A stretch of DNA of 64,000 nucleotides from Candidatus Methylacidiphilum fumarolicum (lineage in GTDB: Bacteria; Verrucomicrobiota; Verrucomicrobiia; Methylacidiphilales; Methylacidiphilaceae). The position numbers and the translations under genes are program-made. Every line of letters begins with the position of its first letter. Positions within the stretch are counted from its first letter, which is position 1. The stretch is from assembly GCF_949774925.1 (NCBI RefSeq), contig NZ_OX458932.1, positions 1,798,001-1,862,000 of the forward strand, read 5' to 3'. Under the pieces are notes generated by a model. That model had not been told where the DNA came from. It saw only the letters and a list, made by a program, of their open reading frames with translations, and searched no databases. This document shows, piece by piece, positions 10,417 to 19,051 of this stretch.

Positions 10417-10779
10417 TCAAGAGCCGCAACAGGCAAAAGCCGAATGTTCTCCACAATGACTGCATAGAAAAAGATGCTTGTGGCTTTTTGTCTCTTTTGC
10501 ATGGATCAACCCTTTGCATAACCCCGGGCAATTCTGCCATTGACTAGAATCAAACCATGCAAGATGCTCTTTGCTAGCTTTTTTTACTATTGTCATCCAA
10601 ACCCCTTTGCATTTCCCACAAATCATAGCAAAAGTCTTCCCAGGGGGAATGGCTTTGGCTTCTTCATAACTGTTAAGAATAGTTAGTCTTTCTCCTTTAG
10701 ATGTTTGAACTATAGTACTTTGTCCAATGGAAGAGGATAGAAAATACAAAAAAAATAGAAAGATCAGTCCCTTTTTCAT
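10417..10779 (-). CDS. Small secreted Cys-rich protein of unknown function
   Basis: A 120-residue product with a clear signal peptide (residues 1-19, GLIFLFFLYFLSSSIG). The mature part contains paired cysteines (CGKCKG, CPGLC, LCSHCG and a CC near the end) that could bind a metal or form disulfides, and SSQW/GKTF segments. I do not recognise the family. Its start codon is preceded by an A-rich spacer; a second small zinc-ribbon gene lies 43 bp upstream on the same strand, so the two may be co-transcribed. Confidence 0.6.
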   Translation of the reverse strand: MKKGLIFLFFLYFLSSSIGQSTIVQTSKGERLTILNSYEEAKAIPPGKTFAMICGKCKGVWMTIVKKASKEHLAWFDSSQWQNCPGLCKGLIHAKETKSHKHLFLCSHCGEHSAFACCGS

Positions 10780-10822
10780 AAAGCTTTTTTTTCTATCAAA
10801 GCAGAAAATGGACCAATTTTTT

Positions 10823-11065
10823 TTAAAGGTAATCTTCTTGGGAAATCGACGTCGACTCCCTTTTACCCAAAATTTCTGCCTGTGCTATCACCATTTCCTT
10901 CGAACAATCAAATCGGTATCCATTACAATTGGGGCAAAATACAGCGTTCTTCGACACAATTGAACCACAACTTTCACAAACTTTAAATTCTTGTGGAGAG
11001 GCAATAATCCTTGCAGCCTTTTTTGCTCTATCATCTAATGGATCTTTCACAGTTTTAAAATACAA
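10823..11065 (-). CDS. Small zinc-ribbon protein
   Basis: An 80-residue cytoplasmic protein with a four-cysteine zinc ribbon: CESCGS at about residues 33-38 and CPNCNG at about 48-53. A helical N-terminus (DPLDDRAKKAARII) precedes it and a charged tail follows. Such proteins are often regulators or RNA-binding factors, but no specific role can be given. It lies just upstream of the secreted Cys-rich gene on the same strand. Confidence 0.65.
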   Translation of the reverse strand: MYFKTVKDPLDDRAKKAARIIASPQEFKVCESCGSIVSKNAVFCPNCNGYRFDCSKEMVIAQAEILGKRESTSISQEDYL

Positions 11066-11283
11066 TTCCTATAGCTAGATACAACGTTGAACTAAAAAAA
11101 ATTGCTCGCCATGTTGAGTCTTTTCCTTCTATAGCAATCCAATCTGAACGATCCACCCCTGTCAACTTTCAAGTGCCCCAAACCTTTTTTGTGTTCTATC
11201 TATTATATTCATAGTCCCATCGATTTTTTTTCCGCCCATAATCTTGCTCAACCAATCTATCTACCCTCCCTGTCAGCCAGTAC

Positions 11284-11311
11284 ACCAGCCAGAGCCTTTG
11301 GCTTGGCTGGT
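11284..11311. repeat. IS605-type left-end hairpin of the decayed element
   Basis: Inverted arms ACCAGCC and GGCTGGT enclose AGAGCCTTTGGCTT. The same hairpin, in the opposite orientation, stands at 45766-45792 in the second copy, downstream of tnpA. Such subterminal hairpins are the TnpA recognition sites in this family. Confidence 0.7.
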
Positions 11312-11383
11312 GGGGTAGGCTGTCCTATTCCAGTCTCTCTTGCCCTTCGATGTCCTGTTTGAGACGGTTAATAGGGCTCCTCA

Positions 11384-11750
11384 TCACCTAATAACACAGA
11401 AGGGACGGATCCAAAGTACTGGCTTACGATAGAAATGGCCGGCTGCCGTGGCAAACTCTCTGCGGAAAGGATTGAAAGAAGTTGTCTTAAGACTCTTTAC
11501 GAAGCAGCTGTGTTCAAGATTTGGTGGCAAAGCAAGCAGCAAGTGAAGGGGATCCGATTCTCCCTTGAACTCAATCAACTGTCCGCCCTCTCCCTCCCAG
11601 CGCATTTTAGCCATACTATGCACACAGCCAAGCATTAGGAGAGTTATCGCCTTGTGGCGGTATTTTGATACAAGCACTAAATGATAGGGCACGCGTTAAC
11701 GCATGGAGGCAAAACGTGTCAACGGACTGGAACTTGCATTTCACTAAATG
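11384..11750 (-). pseudogene. tnpA: Broken IS200/IS605 transposase TnpA
   Basis: The relic reads YHLVLVSKYRHKAI ... MRWEGEGGQL ... GESDPLHLLLALPPN, which aligns along its length with the intact TnpA at 45336-45752. The HUH metal motif (HVHLL in the intact copy) has become PLHLL, so one catalytic histidine is lost. The frame stops before the segment with the nucleophilic tyrosine (YIERQ in the intact copy), and the N-terminus is out of frame. It cannot be active. Confidence 0.8.
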
Positions 11751-11799
11751 TCCACTTTTCAGCGTTGTCCTATGAGCATTGCTCCACCCGTTGGTCTTC

Positions 11800-13150
11800 T
11801 CGTGCTTGACCCCGTTGAACACAAGGTTACCTACCAACACTATCCTTCCAAGGCCGTCCGGGATGAGCTTTTTCTGACTCGCTCGGGGGCATTGCTTCCT
11901 CTGGAAGCTGAATCTCGATGAGCGCAGGCGAGCATGGAAGGAGGAAAAGCGAGGTGCCTGTTTTTTCCGAGCAGGGCCGATTGGCTCACTGTCCTCCGCT
12001 CCCAAAACGCGCTTCTCTCCTCAATCAATGCTCTATCCCTCTAGGTAACGTTCAGGAGGCTGGACCACGTATTCCAGTCGCTCTTCCGTCACATCCGGCA
12101 AGGCAAAAAGCCCGGATTTCCCCTTTCCAACAGGCAGAGCGATTCAGCGGCTTTGGCTTCCAGCAGCACGAAGACGACTGGCGGCTGCTCACAAAAGACC
12201 AAAGCTCTCACCGGAAGCTCCCTCTCTCCGGCATCGGGGGGATCCGGATCCGGGGCAAGCTCTTTGCTCCCAAAGAACCCAGAAGATACGAGATATTTCT
12301 TTCCGGCGGCAAATGGCATGCGTCGGTCACGACACGCTGCCGGCCGCTGCCGAGAGCATGGAGCTGGTGCTGCGGCTTTCGAGTTGGGCAGGGAGCAGTT
12401 CCTAACCAGCGCCTCATTGAAGACAGAGAAAAGCGAGCCGGTCGTTTCCGAGGGAACCAATAAGCGGTATTTGCACAAGGCGCTCAAGAGGCTTAAGGAA
12501 GCTTTCGAGAACGATCTTCTGAAAGATAGAAGCGGCAATCAGCAACCAGGGGAAACGGGAAGGATTTCATGTATCCAAGAGGCTGTGGGAGCAGTGCGGA
12601 CAGCTCGGCTGGATGGAGGCCAAGGTGGCGAATGTTAGGAAGGATTTCCTGCACAAGCAGAGTGCCGCGATGGTGGGACGTAGTGGCCTATTGATCACAG
12701 AGGCGCTGGAGCCGAAAAGGATGAGGGTTTTAGCCAGAGGTAGCCTGGTAAAGCTGAGGAAAACAGGTTCGGCAAAAAGCTAGATGAAATCGAGAGAGGT
12801 TGGATGTGTCGTTTGGAGCTTTCAGATCGATGGTCAGAGACACAGCGGAAGTGGCTCATATCGGAAGCTGGAAGCACAGGCAAGGATGTTGGAACCAAGT
12901 TAGAGATGCAACCGAGGCGGCGGTATTGTGAAAAAGACTCTAGGGTGACCGGTGGCATGAGTGGTAGGGCATCCAGCCATCAGGACAAGAAATCGGCGCG
13001 CGGGGCTCTTCGATTGTGGCTTGGCGAAATGGATAAAAAACCACGACTTCGTCTTTCCAGGGGCCGAAGGTCGCTGGATACGGAAAGGAATGGACGAAAA
13101 AACCGATCCATGCGTGGAGCGGGTAACTCTAGTCCTAGAGCCGTTAGGCT
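11800..13150 (+). pseudogene. tnpB: Broken TnpB, IS605 type
   Basis: Fragments in all three plus frames align in order with the TnpB at 43779-45314: KVTYQHYPSKAVRDEL (from 11823), WLTVLRSQNALLSSIN (about 11980), FQSLFRHIRQGKKPGFP (about 12080), FSGFGFQQHEDDWR (12150), VARKDFLHKQSAAMV near 12640, ALEPKRM near 12710, and a zinc-ribbon and DRDENS-like relic near 12930-13010. Several indels and stops separate the pieces. At 11970-11980 it keeps CGAT where the second copy has TGA, which helps to interpret the stop there. Confidence 0.8.
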
Positions 13151-13167
13151 TGAATAGAGTATTCATC

Positions 13168-14379
13168 AAACAGAAAAAGATAAAGAACTAGCCCTTTACT
13201 AACCCTTCCTTAATAAGGCCAAGACTTCTCGGGATAAAAAGACTGACTAGCATTCATTCCCACTAGATCGCCGTTTACAACCAAAAATCCGATGGACTTG
13301 CCCCTTTCACAATCATTCAAAAGGTTTATCATTCTTAACATGCAACTATGTTTTGTTGGATCCAGGGCTGCTAATAAAATGGAAAAAATTCGTTCAAGGA
13401 TTCATACTTCTTAGCACGTAACCATTCTATTGGAGAGGTCTCATCGTCAGTTGCTGATAAAATGATGAGCGTGCCCCAAAAACCAACGCGACACGCTAAA
13501 AAATCCTAGTAAAACTGGGGAATAGAGACTTCGGAGTCTCCGTAAAAATTTCTATCATTAGCTTTTTCTATTGCCGAGGAGATTGCTTGTGCAGGAAACA
13601 GCCTTCTAAAGCATAACTACTTTTCCTATGCGCTTATCATCAAGCTATGACCTCCCGACTCAAACTCTTTTGTGCAAATTTCAAATAATAAAATGCCTCT
13701 CCTTTAATTAACGAATACAAATCTTCAAAACACTTCCTATCCTTTGTTGGATTTATGTAACTACATAGTCCTCCCTTTATTGTAGATCGTAAAGTAAAGG
13801 CCTGAAGAACTATCGTATAGATATTTCCTAGCTAGACTTAAAGATTCGGCTAAATGAAGCTCATGGCCATGAAGCCCTTTATAAAGCTTCTTACATACAG
13901 ATTACGTGTCACAAAATAAAAAAAATGACCTTCCTTTGGATCTTCTTCCCTTTACGACGGAATAGAAGATAGCCTGTCAATTACTGGATAATAATAACCC
14001 AATCCAAAACTAAACCCATTGGCATAAGCCAAAATTCCTTGTATACCCCTGAAATTACAACTCCAAATTCCCTTTGGCTTAGCTAATTAGCTTCTCCTGT
14101 TGATCGTGGAAATGGCGGTGGATTGAATACATTATAGGGTTTTTCTGCTTAATAAGAAAGAAACCTTTCCAATAATGTATATCATTGGTTATCTAAACTC
14201 ATTACTCTTATCCATGTACAATATTAAAATAGTACTAACGAAAACTGAAAAAAATCCATTCGTTCGTTGGCGCATGCATTTTTAAGTCTTCATTCAATAA
14301 ATTCTTCTGACTTTTCTTTTATTGGCAAACCTAAACAAAGTTTCTTTTTCCTATTAATAATAGTGCAAGAGAATAGGAA
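13168..14379. other. Long gene-free stretch before the A/B array
   Basis: In about 1.2 kb of A+T-rich sequence I find no coding frame with family resemblance and no tRNA or rRNA. One compact hairpin stands out at 13525-13540 (GAGACT-TCGG-AGTCTC, a perfect stem with a stable tetraloop); it is not followed by a T-run, so it is not a standard terminator. The last 50 bases contain TTCTTTTTCCTATTA (14343-14357), a string that recurs in the leader of every later array unit, so the duplicated segment begins about here. Confidence 0.45.
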
Positions 14380-15981
14380 ATGAGCGGAAAAAGGTTTTTT
14401 ATTTTCTCTTTTTTTATTTTTCTTTTTTTTACTCTTCCTGCCTACTCTCAACAACAAGGCTATCAACCCAATGGGTCCCTTTCAGGGATCGATCCAAGTC
14501 TTGGTCCACTTATTCAAAAAGTTTTTCAGTTTGGTCAGCAAGCTAGAGAAGAAGGTGAGCAGATTGCCGTAAGCATCGCCCCCTTTCTATTTTTCATGGC
14601 CGCAGCCATTGGAGGATTTCGAGTGGCCTTCGGAAGGCCCATTATCGATGAACTCATCGATTATACCATCCATGCGGTCGTGATTTGGATCGTTGTGTAT
14701 GCACAATTTCCTCAGCACCTTATTGATGCCGCCAGGCAAGCATTAATTCAAGGTGGACTTAACTGGGGGCATCAAATCGCTAACCTTGCCTTTGATCCGC
14801 CTGCAGGAAGTACCCCAACGCAATGGTGGATATGTTGGATCCATGTGCCTCCATCCAGTGGAATTGGGGCTGTGGCATCTCCAGGAGGAGTGTGTCCGGG
14901 CAATATCGCCGATTTTAAATTTGGACCGATCTTTGTAAGCCGCATGTTTGGACTAGCCAATAATTTGGCGATTTTTAATCCAGTAGTCTACAAATATCTC
15001 AATCAAGCCTTTCAGGGACTTCTCTCATGGATGGCCATGATGCCAAATGACATCAGTCCGGTTGCTTCTCAAACTGTCACTGCCATGCAGATCTGGGCAA
15101 TCCCTCTTATGACTTCTATCGGCTGGGTATTTGCTCTAGTCTTAACAGCGGCTCTCCTGTGCATTGGAGCTATCTTCACCATCATCTTTAGCCAGATTAT
15201 ATTGCTTGGGGGCAGTGAGGCAGCCTATCAAGCCTTGACCGGTTTTGGGATTGCTCTGGTCCCATTGACTTTCTTTGCTTCCTTCCGTGGACTCTGGAGG
15301 CCAATGCTTATAGGCCTAGTCGCCGTATCAATCGTCCCACCCCTTTACTGCATCCTTGCCGGACTTGGTTATATGATGGCAGACATCATTTTTAACACCC
15401 TCTTTGGCATTAGTGTCAGTGGGGATATGGGCTTTGTAGCGGGTGCAACAACTCTAGGAGCCATGGTCCCAATGATCATTGAAGCAACCATCGGCTGGCC
15501 TATTAACGGACTTAGCCTTTCCAACCTTTTTGGAGGCAGTGAAGGCGGCTTTTCCAGTCTCTTACAAGTCTTTCTCCAATCCATTCTTACCAATAACGGT
15601 GCCACAGGAGGGGTCCCTATTCAACAATGCCTAGAACAAGGGGCTACGGCTAAAAGCTCTTTTTTGTGTGCTGTGGTCTATACCATTCTAGGGTTTTTGC
15701 AGGCTTCAGGAGCTTGGGTGCTCTACTCCCTAGGCATCAACATTGTGGCCGCTTTTATCTATGCTGGTTCTATGTTCCCTCTTGTTGCCGTACGAGTTGC
15801 GTATGGATGGTCTTTAGCCTTCTCTGACATGGCTGGGGCCTTGCTGGAAGGCTTTAGCGGGCATTTCGGTAGGGTGCACGGGGCAAGCATGGAAGGACTC
15901 CAGGGTGTGGGACAGAATATCCAAACCCGAGTAGGAGGCATCGTAAGAGCAATTGCTGGAAAGGACCCCCGCGTCCCATGA
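14380..15981 (+). CDS. Family A, full copy: polytopic membrane protein, VirB6/TrbL-like
   Basis: The only complete family member, 533 residues. A signal peptide (1-24, TLPAYSQQQ) is followed by hydrophobic segments near residues 64-82, 94-110, 238-276, 283-300, 309-335, 350-370, 427-441 and 447-485. The arrangement (secreted N-terminus, central multi-helix core, Gly/Ala-rich segments, soluble tail) recalls VirB6/TrbL inner-membrane components of type IV secretion channels. This is a fold-level guess, without diagnostic motifs. The ribosome-binding site is AGGAA before the ATG. The stop overlaps the start of the next gene (ATGA), so translation is likely coupled. Confidence 0.8.
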   Translation: MSGKRFFIFSFFIFLFFTLPAYSQQQGYQPNGSLSGIDPSLGPLIQKVFQFGQQAREEGEQIAVSIAPFLFFMAAAIGGFRVAFGRPIIDELIDYTIHAVVIWIVVYAQFPQHLIDAARQALIQGGLNWGHQIANLAFDPPAGSTPTQWWICWIHVPPSSGIGAVASPGGVCPGNIADFKFGPIFVSRMFGLANNLAIFNPVVYKYLNQAFQGLLSWMAMMPNDISPVASQTVTAMQIWAIPLMTSIGWVFALVLTAALLCIGAIFTIIFSQIILLGGSEAAYQALTGFGIALVPLTFFASFRGLWRPMLIGLVAVSIVPPLYCILAGLGYMMADIIFNTLFGISVSGDMGFVAGATTLGAMVPMIIEATIGWPINGLSLSNLFGGSEGGFSSLLQVFLQSILTNNGATGGVPIQQCLEQGATAKSSFLCAVVYTILGFLQASGAWVLYSLGINIVAAFIYAGSMFPLVAVRVAYGWSLAFSDMAGALLEGFSGHFGRVHGASMEGLQGVGQNIQTRVGGIVRAIAGKDPRVP

Positions 15982-16640
15982 CGATCCTGCTTTCCTTTTT
16001 TTTCCTTTATTATTACATTGAATCAACACATACCTATGCCAAGCTCTTCCTAACTAGGGAGAAAACCTACCCATATGTCCTAAGTCCCCATGTCTTCTTT
16101 GATCAAAAAGTAATTTACAATTGCAATGAAATGTCAAACGCACATATTCCCGAAGATCCCAGGTATCCTGCGGTATGGGCCAGGGCTTGGATTAATGGCC
16201 ATCCACTAAGCATGAAAAAATACACTAGAGCGCAAGCAGCATCTATGAGAGTCCGTAATGTTTCTCGTCATTCGAAATACGTCTGGCTTTCTAACCACTA
16301 TGAAGGTAGCGGAGAACTACATAAACAGGCGGAGTTTGTCGTGCTGCCGGCAGAAGGCACTCAAAAAATAGATGAATACATCTGTATTTTACACTGGGAT
16401 GATCTTGATCGTCCAATCGAAGAAGTAACCTTTACGATGGATCTTGGGGCCATCACCATGGCTATTCCTGGCATCGGTAGACAAAATAATCCTTATTATG
16501 TTCAGTGGCTCTATGGCACGTTTTTTAGGCTAGAACCTCCCGGTTACCAAAGAGTCGGGAGTACTGTCAGCTGGCGCTGGACCCATATCCCAAGGATTGA
16601 CCAAAAAATCCGCATCCAATGGTATGCCTGGTATAGATGA
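15978..16640 (+). CDS. Family B copy 1: small membrane-anchored protein
   Basis: A 220-residue protein of unknown function. One hydrophobic N-terminal segment (residues 3-15) acts as signal or anchor, followed by a probably extracytoplasmic domain. Segments nearly identical in all copies: STHTYAKLFLTREKTYPY, IPEDPRYPAVWARAWINGHP, GELHKQAEFVVLPAE, EEVTFTMDLGAITMAIPGIG, PYYVQWLYGTFFRLEPPGYQ and the C-terminal QWYAWYR. Between them lie short variable stretches; here DQKVIYNCNEMSN, AASMRVRN, NHYEGSG and HWDDLD. The start overlaps the full A gene by ATGA. I do not recognise the family. Confidence 0.8.
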   Translation: MTILLSFFFLYYYIESTHTYAKLFLTREKTYPYVLSPHVFFDQKVIYNCNEMSNAHIPEDPRYPAVWARAWINGHPLSMKKYTRAQAASMRVRNVSRHSKYVWLSNHYEGSGELHKQAEFVVLPAEGTQKIDEYICILHWDDLDRPIEEVTFTMDLGAITMAIPGIGRQNNPYYVQWLYGTFFRLEPPGYQRVGSTVSWRWTHIPRIDQKIRIQWYAWYR

Positions 16641-16754
16641 ATGGATCTTATCTCGGCTCTTCGCTTCAGAAGAAATCAGAGTTTCTAATAATGTTTTTGA
16701 TTTCAATGCAAGGCTCTTATCCCTTTTTATAGTGTCTTTTTTAAACTATGACAC

Positions 16755-16772
16755 AGGCATTGTAAAATGCCT
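16755..16772 (+). promoter_or_regulatory. Unit leader hairpin 1
   Basis: AGGCATT-GTAA-AATGCCT, a perfect 7-bp stem with a 4-base loop, located between B copy 1 and the next A gene. It is kept in all five inter-unit leaders while nearby bases vary. No T-run follows, so it is more likely a regulatory or processing element than a plain terminator. Confidence 0.5.
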
Positions 16773-16889
16773 CCGTTTGTAGATGCCTAACTCAGTCAGG
16801 AAAGTTAAAAGAAAAATCTCTTTGTTTTCCTTTCATTGGTCAAGTCTTTCCCTTCTTTTTCCTATTACTAGTTCTATACACCGTAATCA

Positions 16890-16976
16890 ATGAATAAAAT
16901 ATGTCTTTTTGTTTTTTTCTTCTATCCTTTTCCCTCCCTTTTTTTCTGGCATCCCCAGGAGGAGTATGTCCGATGA
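16890..16976 (+). CDS. Possible leader peptide upstream of short A copy
   Basis: A 28-codon frame starting MNKICLFVFFFYPFP and ending with a TGA that overlaps an ATG of the A frame (ATGA at 16973-16976). AGGAGG at 16957-16962 precedes that internal ATG by ten bases. The same ATG serves as the actual start of the medium A genes (MNKIPGN). The arrangement suggests termination-reinitiation coupling, but the frame could also be a by-product of the way the leader was joined. The same frame exists upstream of the A copies at 18443 and 21961. Confidence 0.35.
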   Translation: MNKICLFVFFFYPFPSLFFWHPQEEYVR

Positions 16977-17503
16977 ATATAGCCGATTTTAAATTTGGAC
17001 CGATCATTGAAGCAACCATCGGCTGGCCTATTAACGGACTTAGCCTTTCCAACCTTTTTGGAGGCAGTGAAGGCGGCTTTTCCAGTCTCTTACAAGTCTT
17101 TCTCCAATCCATTCTTACCAATAACGGTGCCACAGGAGGGATCCCTATTCAACAATGCCTAGAACAAGGGGCTACGGCTAAAAGCTCTTTTTTGTGTGCT
17201 GTGGTCTATACCATTCTAGGGTTTTTGCAGGCTTCCGGAGCCTGGGTGCTCTACTCCTTAGGCATCAACATTGTGGCCGCTTTTATCTATGCTGGTTCGA
17301 TGTTCCCTCTTGTCGCCGTACGAGTTGCGTATGGATGGTCTTTAGCCTTCTCTGATATGGCTGGTGCCTTGCTTGAAGGCTTTAGCGGGCATTTCGGTAG
17401 GGTGCATGGGGCAAGCATGGAAGGGCTCCAGGGTGTGGGACAGAATATCCAAACCCGAGTAGGAGGCGTCTTAAAAGCCATTGTTGGAAAGAAAATCGAT
17501 TAA
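16901..17503 (+). CDS. Family A, short copy 2
   Basis: A 200-residue derivative of the full A protein. It keeps the equivalents of residues 166-184 and 367-533 and lacks 182 codons between them. The join FGPI-IEAT falls on a GATC present at both break points of the full gene (14928 and 15474). From ATG 16901 the product gains a new hydrophobic leader (SFCFFLLSFSLPFFLASPGG) that looks like a signal peptide. The internal ATG 16973 with AGGAGG is an alternative start. It reads GGIPIQQ where the others have GGVPIQQ and ends LKAIVGKKID. The B start follows 25 bp after the stop. Confidence 0.65.
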   Translation: MSFCFFLLSFSLPFFLASPGGVCPMNIADFKFGPIIEATIGWPINGLSLSNLFGGSEGGFSSLLQVFLQSILTNNGATGGIPIQQCLEQGATAKSSFLCAVVYTILGFLQASGAWVLYSLGINIVAAFIYAGSMFPLVAVRVAYGWSLAFSDMAGALLEGFSGHFGRVHGASMEGLQGVGQNIQTRVGGVLKAIVGKKID

Positions 17504-17528
17504 AAGCCATTATTGGAAAGGAATCTTG

Positions 17529-18185
17529 GTGACGATCCTGCTTTGCTTTTTTTTCCTATATCATTACATCGAATCCACCCATACCTATGCCAAGCTATTT
17601 CTGACAAGGGAGAAAACCTACCCGTATGCCCTACGCCCGCATGTCTTCATTGATCAAAAAGTAATTGCTTATACCAATCAAGAGAGACTAGCCTATATTC
17701 CGGAAGATCCCAGGTATCCTGCGGTATGGGCCAGGGCTTGGATTAAGGGCCATCCGTTGAGTATGAAAAAATACACTAGAACACATGCTGCCGGGATGGG
17801 TCTTGTAGTTTCTCAACATTCGAAATACATCTGGCTTTCGAAAGAAAATATACCTGATGGTGAACTTCATAAACAGGCGGAGTTTGCCGTACTGCCAGCA
17901 GAAGGCACTCAAAAAATAGATGAATATGTCTGTATTTTAAACTGGGAGTCAGACCGGCCCATTGAAGAGGTAACCTTTACGATGGATCTTGGGTCTATCA
18001 CCATGGCTATTCCTGGCATCGGTAGACAAAATAACCCTTATTATGTTCAGTGGCTCTATGGCACGTTTTTTAGACTAGAACCTCCTGGCTACCAAAGAGT
18101 CGGTAGCACCGTCAACTGGCGCTGGTCTAATATCCCAAGGATTGACCAAAAAATTCGCATCCAATGGTATGCCTGGTATAGATGA
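17529..18185 (+). CDS. Family B copy 2
   Basis: Start set at GTG 17529 (MTILLCFFFLYHY), which matches the other copies and gives 218 residues; the frame is open further upstream to TTG 17481, but that part overlaps the A gene. The usual ATGA overlap is lost because a short sequence, AAAAGCCATT(G/A)TTGGAAAG, is duplicated in tandem at the A/B border (from about 17473 and 17503). Variable stretches: DQKVIAYTNQERL, THAAGMGLV, KENIPDG, NWESD. It has AWIKGHP instead of AWINGHP and VNWRWSNIP near the end. Confidence 0.75.
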   Translation: MTILLCFFFLYHYIESTHTYAKLFLTREKTYPYALRPHVFIDQKVIAYTNQERLAYIPEDPRYPAVWARAWIKGHPLSMKKYTRTHAAGMGLVVSQHSKYIWLSKENIPDGELHKQAEFAVLPAEGTQKIDEYVCILNWESDRPIEEVTFTMDLGSITMAIPGIGRQNNPYYVQWLYGTFFRLEPPGYQRVGSTVNWRWSNIPRIDQKIRIQWYAWYR

Positions 18186-18299
18186 ATGGATCTCGTCTTG
18201 GCTTTCCGCTTCCTAAAAATCAGAGTTTGTAATAATGTTTCTGATTTCAAAGCAAGGCTCTTATCACTTTTTTATAGTGTCTTTTTTAAACTATGACAT

Positions 18300-18317
18300 A
18301 GGCATTGTAAAATGCCT
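18300..18317 (+). promoter_or_regulatory. Unit leader hairpin 2
   Basis: Same AGGCATT-GTAA-AATGCCT stem-loop as in the other leaders. The flanks (GACATAGG, CTACGTTTGTGG) are the variant also found in leader 4, whereas leaders 1, 3 and 5 have GACACAGG and CTCCGTTTGTAG. Confidence 0.5.
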
Positions 18318-18442
18318 ACGTTTGTGGACGCATAACTCAGGCAGGAAAGTTGAAAAAAATACCTTTATTTTCCTTTCATCGGTCCAGCCTTCCCTTCTTT
18401 TTCCTATTACTAGTTCTATACACCGTAATAAATGAATAAAAT

Positions 18443-19051
18443 ATGTCTTTTTGTTTTTTTCTTCTATCCTTTTCCCTCCCTTTTTTTCTGGCATCCCCAG
18501 GAGGAGTATGTCCGATGAATATAGCCGATTTTAAATTTGGACCGATCATTGAAGCGACCATCGGCTGGCCTATTAACGGACTTAGCCTTTCTAACCTTTT
18601 TGGAGGCAGTGAAGGCGGCTTTTCCAGTCTCTTACAAGTCTTTCTCCAATCCATTCTTACCAATAACGGTGCCACAGGAGGGGTCCCTATTCAACAATGC
18701 CTAGAACAAGGGGCTACGGCAAAAAGCTCTTTTTTGTGTGCTGTGGTCTATACCATTCTAGGGTTTTTGCAGGCTTCCGGAGCCTGTGTGCTCTACTCCT
18801 TAGGCATCAACATCGTGGCCGCGTTTATCTATGCGGGATCAATGTTTCCTCTTGTCGCCGTACGAGTTGCGTATGGATGGTCTTTAGCCTTCTCTGACAT
18901 GGCTGGTGCCTTGCTGGAAGGCTTTAGCGGGCATTTCGGTAGGGTGCACGGGGCAAGCATAGAAGGGCTCCAGGGTGTGGGACAGAATATCCAAACCCGA
19001 GTAAGAGGCGTCGTAAGAGCCATTATTGGAAAGGATGGTCCCCACGAATGA
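18443..19051 (+). CDS. Family A, short copy 3
   Basis: A 202-residue short form with the same GATC join as copy 2, so both descend from one deletion event. It has SGACVLY where full and medium copies have SGAWVLY, a change shared only with the short copy at 21961. The tail is RGVVRAIIGKDGPHE. The stop overlaps the next B gene (ATGA). Upstream leader frame and AGGAGG-preceded internal ATG are the same as in copy 2. Confidence 0.65.
   Translation: MSFCFFLLSFSLPFFLASPGGVCPMNIADFKFGPIIEATIGWPINGLSLSNLFGGSEGGFSSLLQVFLQSILTNNGATGGVPIQQCLEQGATAKSSFLCAVVYTILGFLQASGACVLYSLGINIVAAFIYAGSMFPLVAVRVAYGWSLAFSDMAGALLEGFSGHFGRVHGASIEGLQGVGQNIQTRVRGVVRAIIGKDGPHE

Larger units (their letters stand above)
11284..13167. 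mobile_element. Decayed IS605-type element
   Basis: The element has the IS605 layout: left-end hairpin at 11284-11311 (arms ACCAGCC/GGCTGGT), tnpA pointing left, tnpB pointing right, and a right-end hairpin at about 13125-13160. Both ends and both genes match the better-preserved copy at 43.8-45.8 kb: the left hairpin carries the same arms, and the right end keeps the pattern CTAGAGCC...AGGCTTG...AGTATTCAT. Both genes are broken by frameshifts and stops. It is more G+C-rich than its surroundings, which suggests transfer from another background. Confidence 0.8.
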
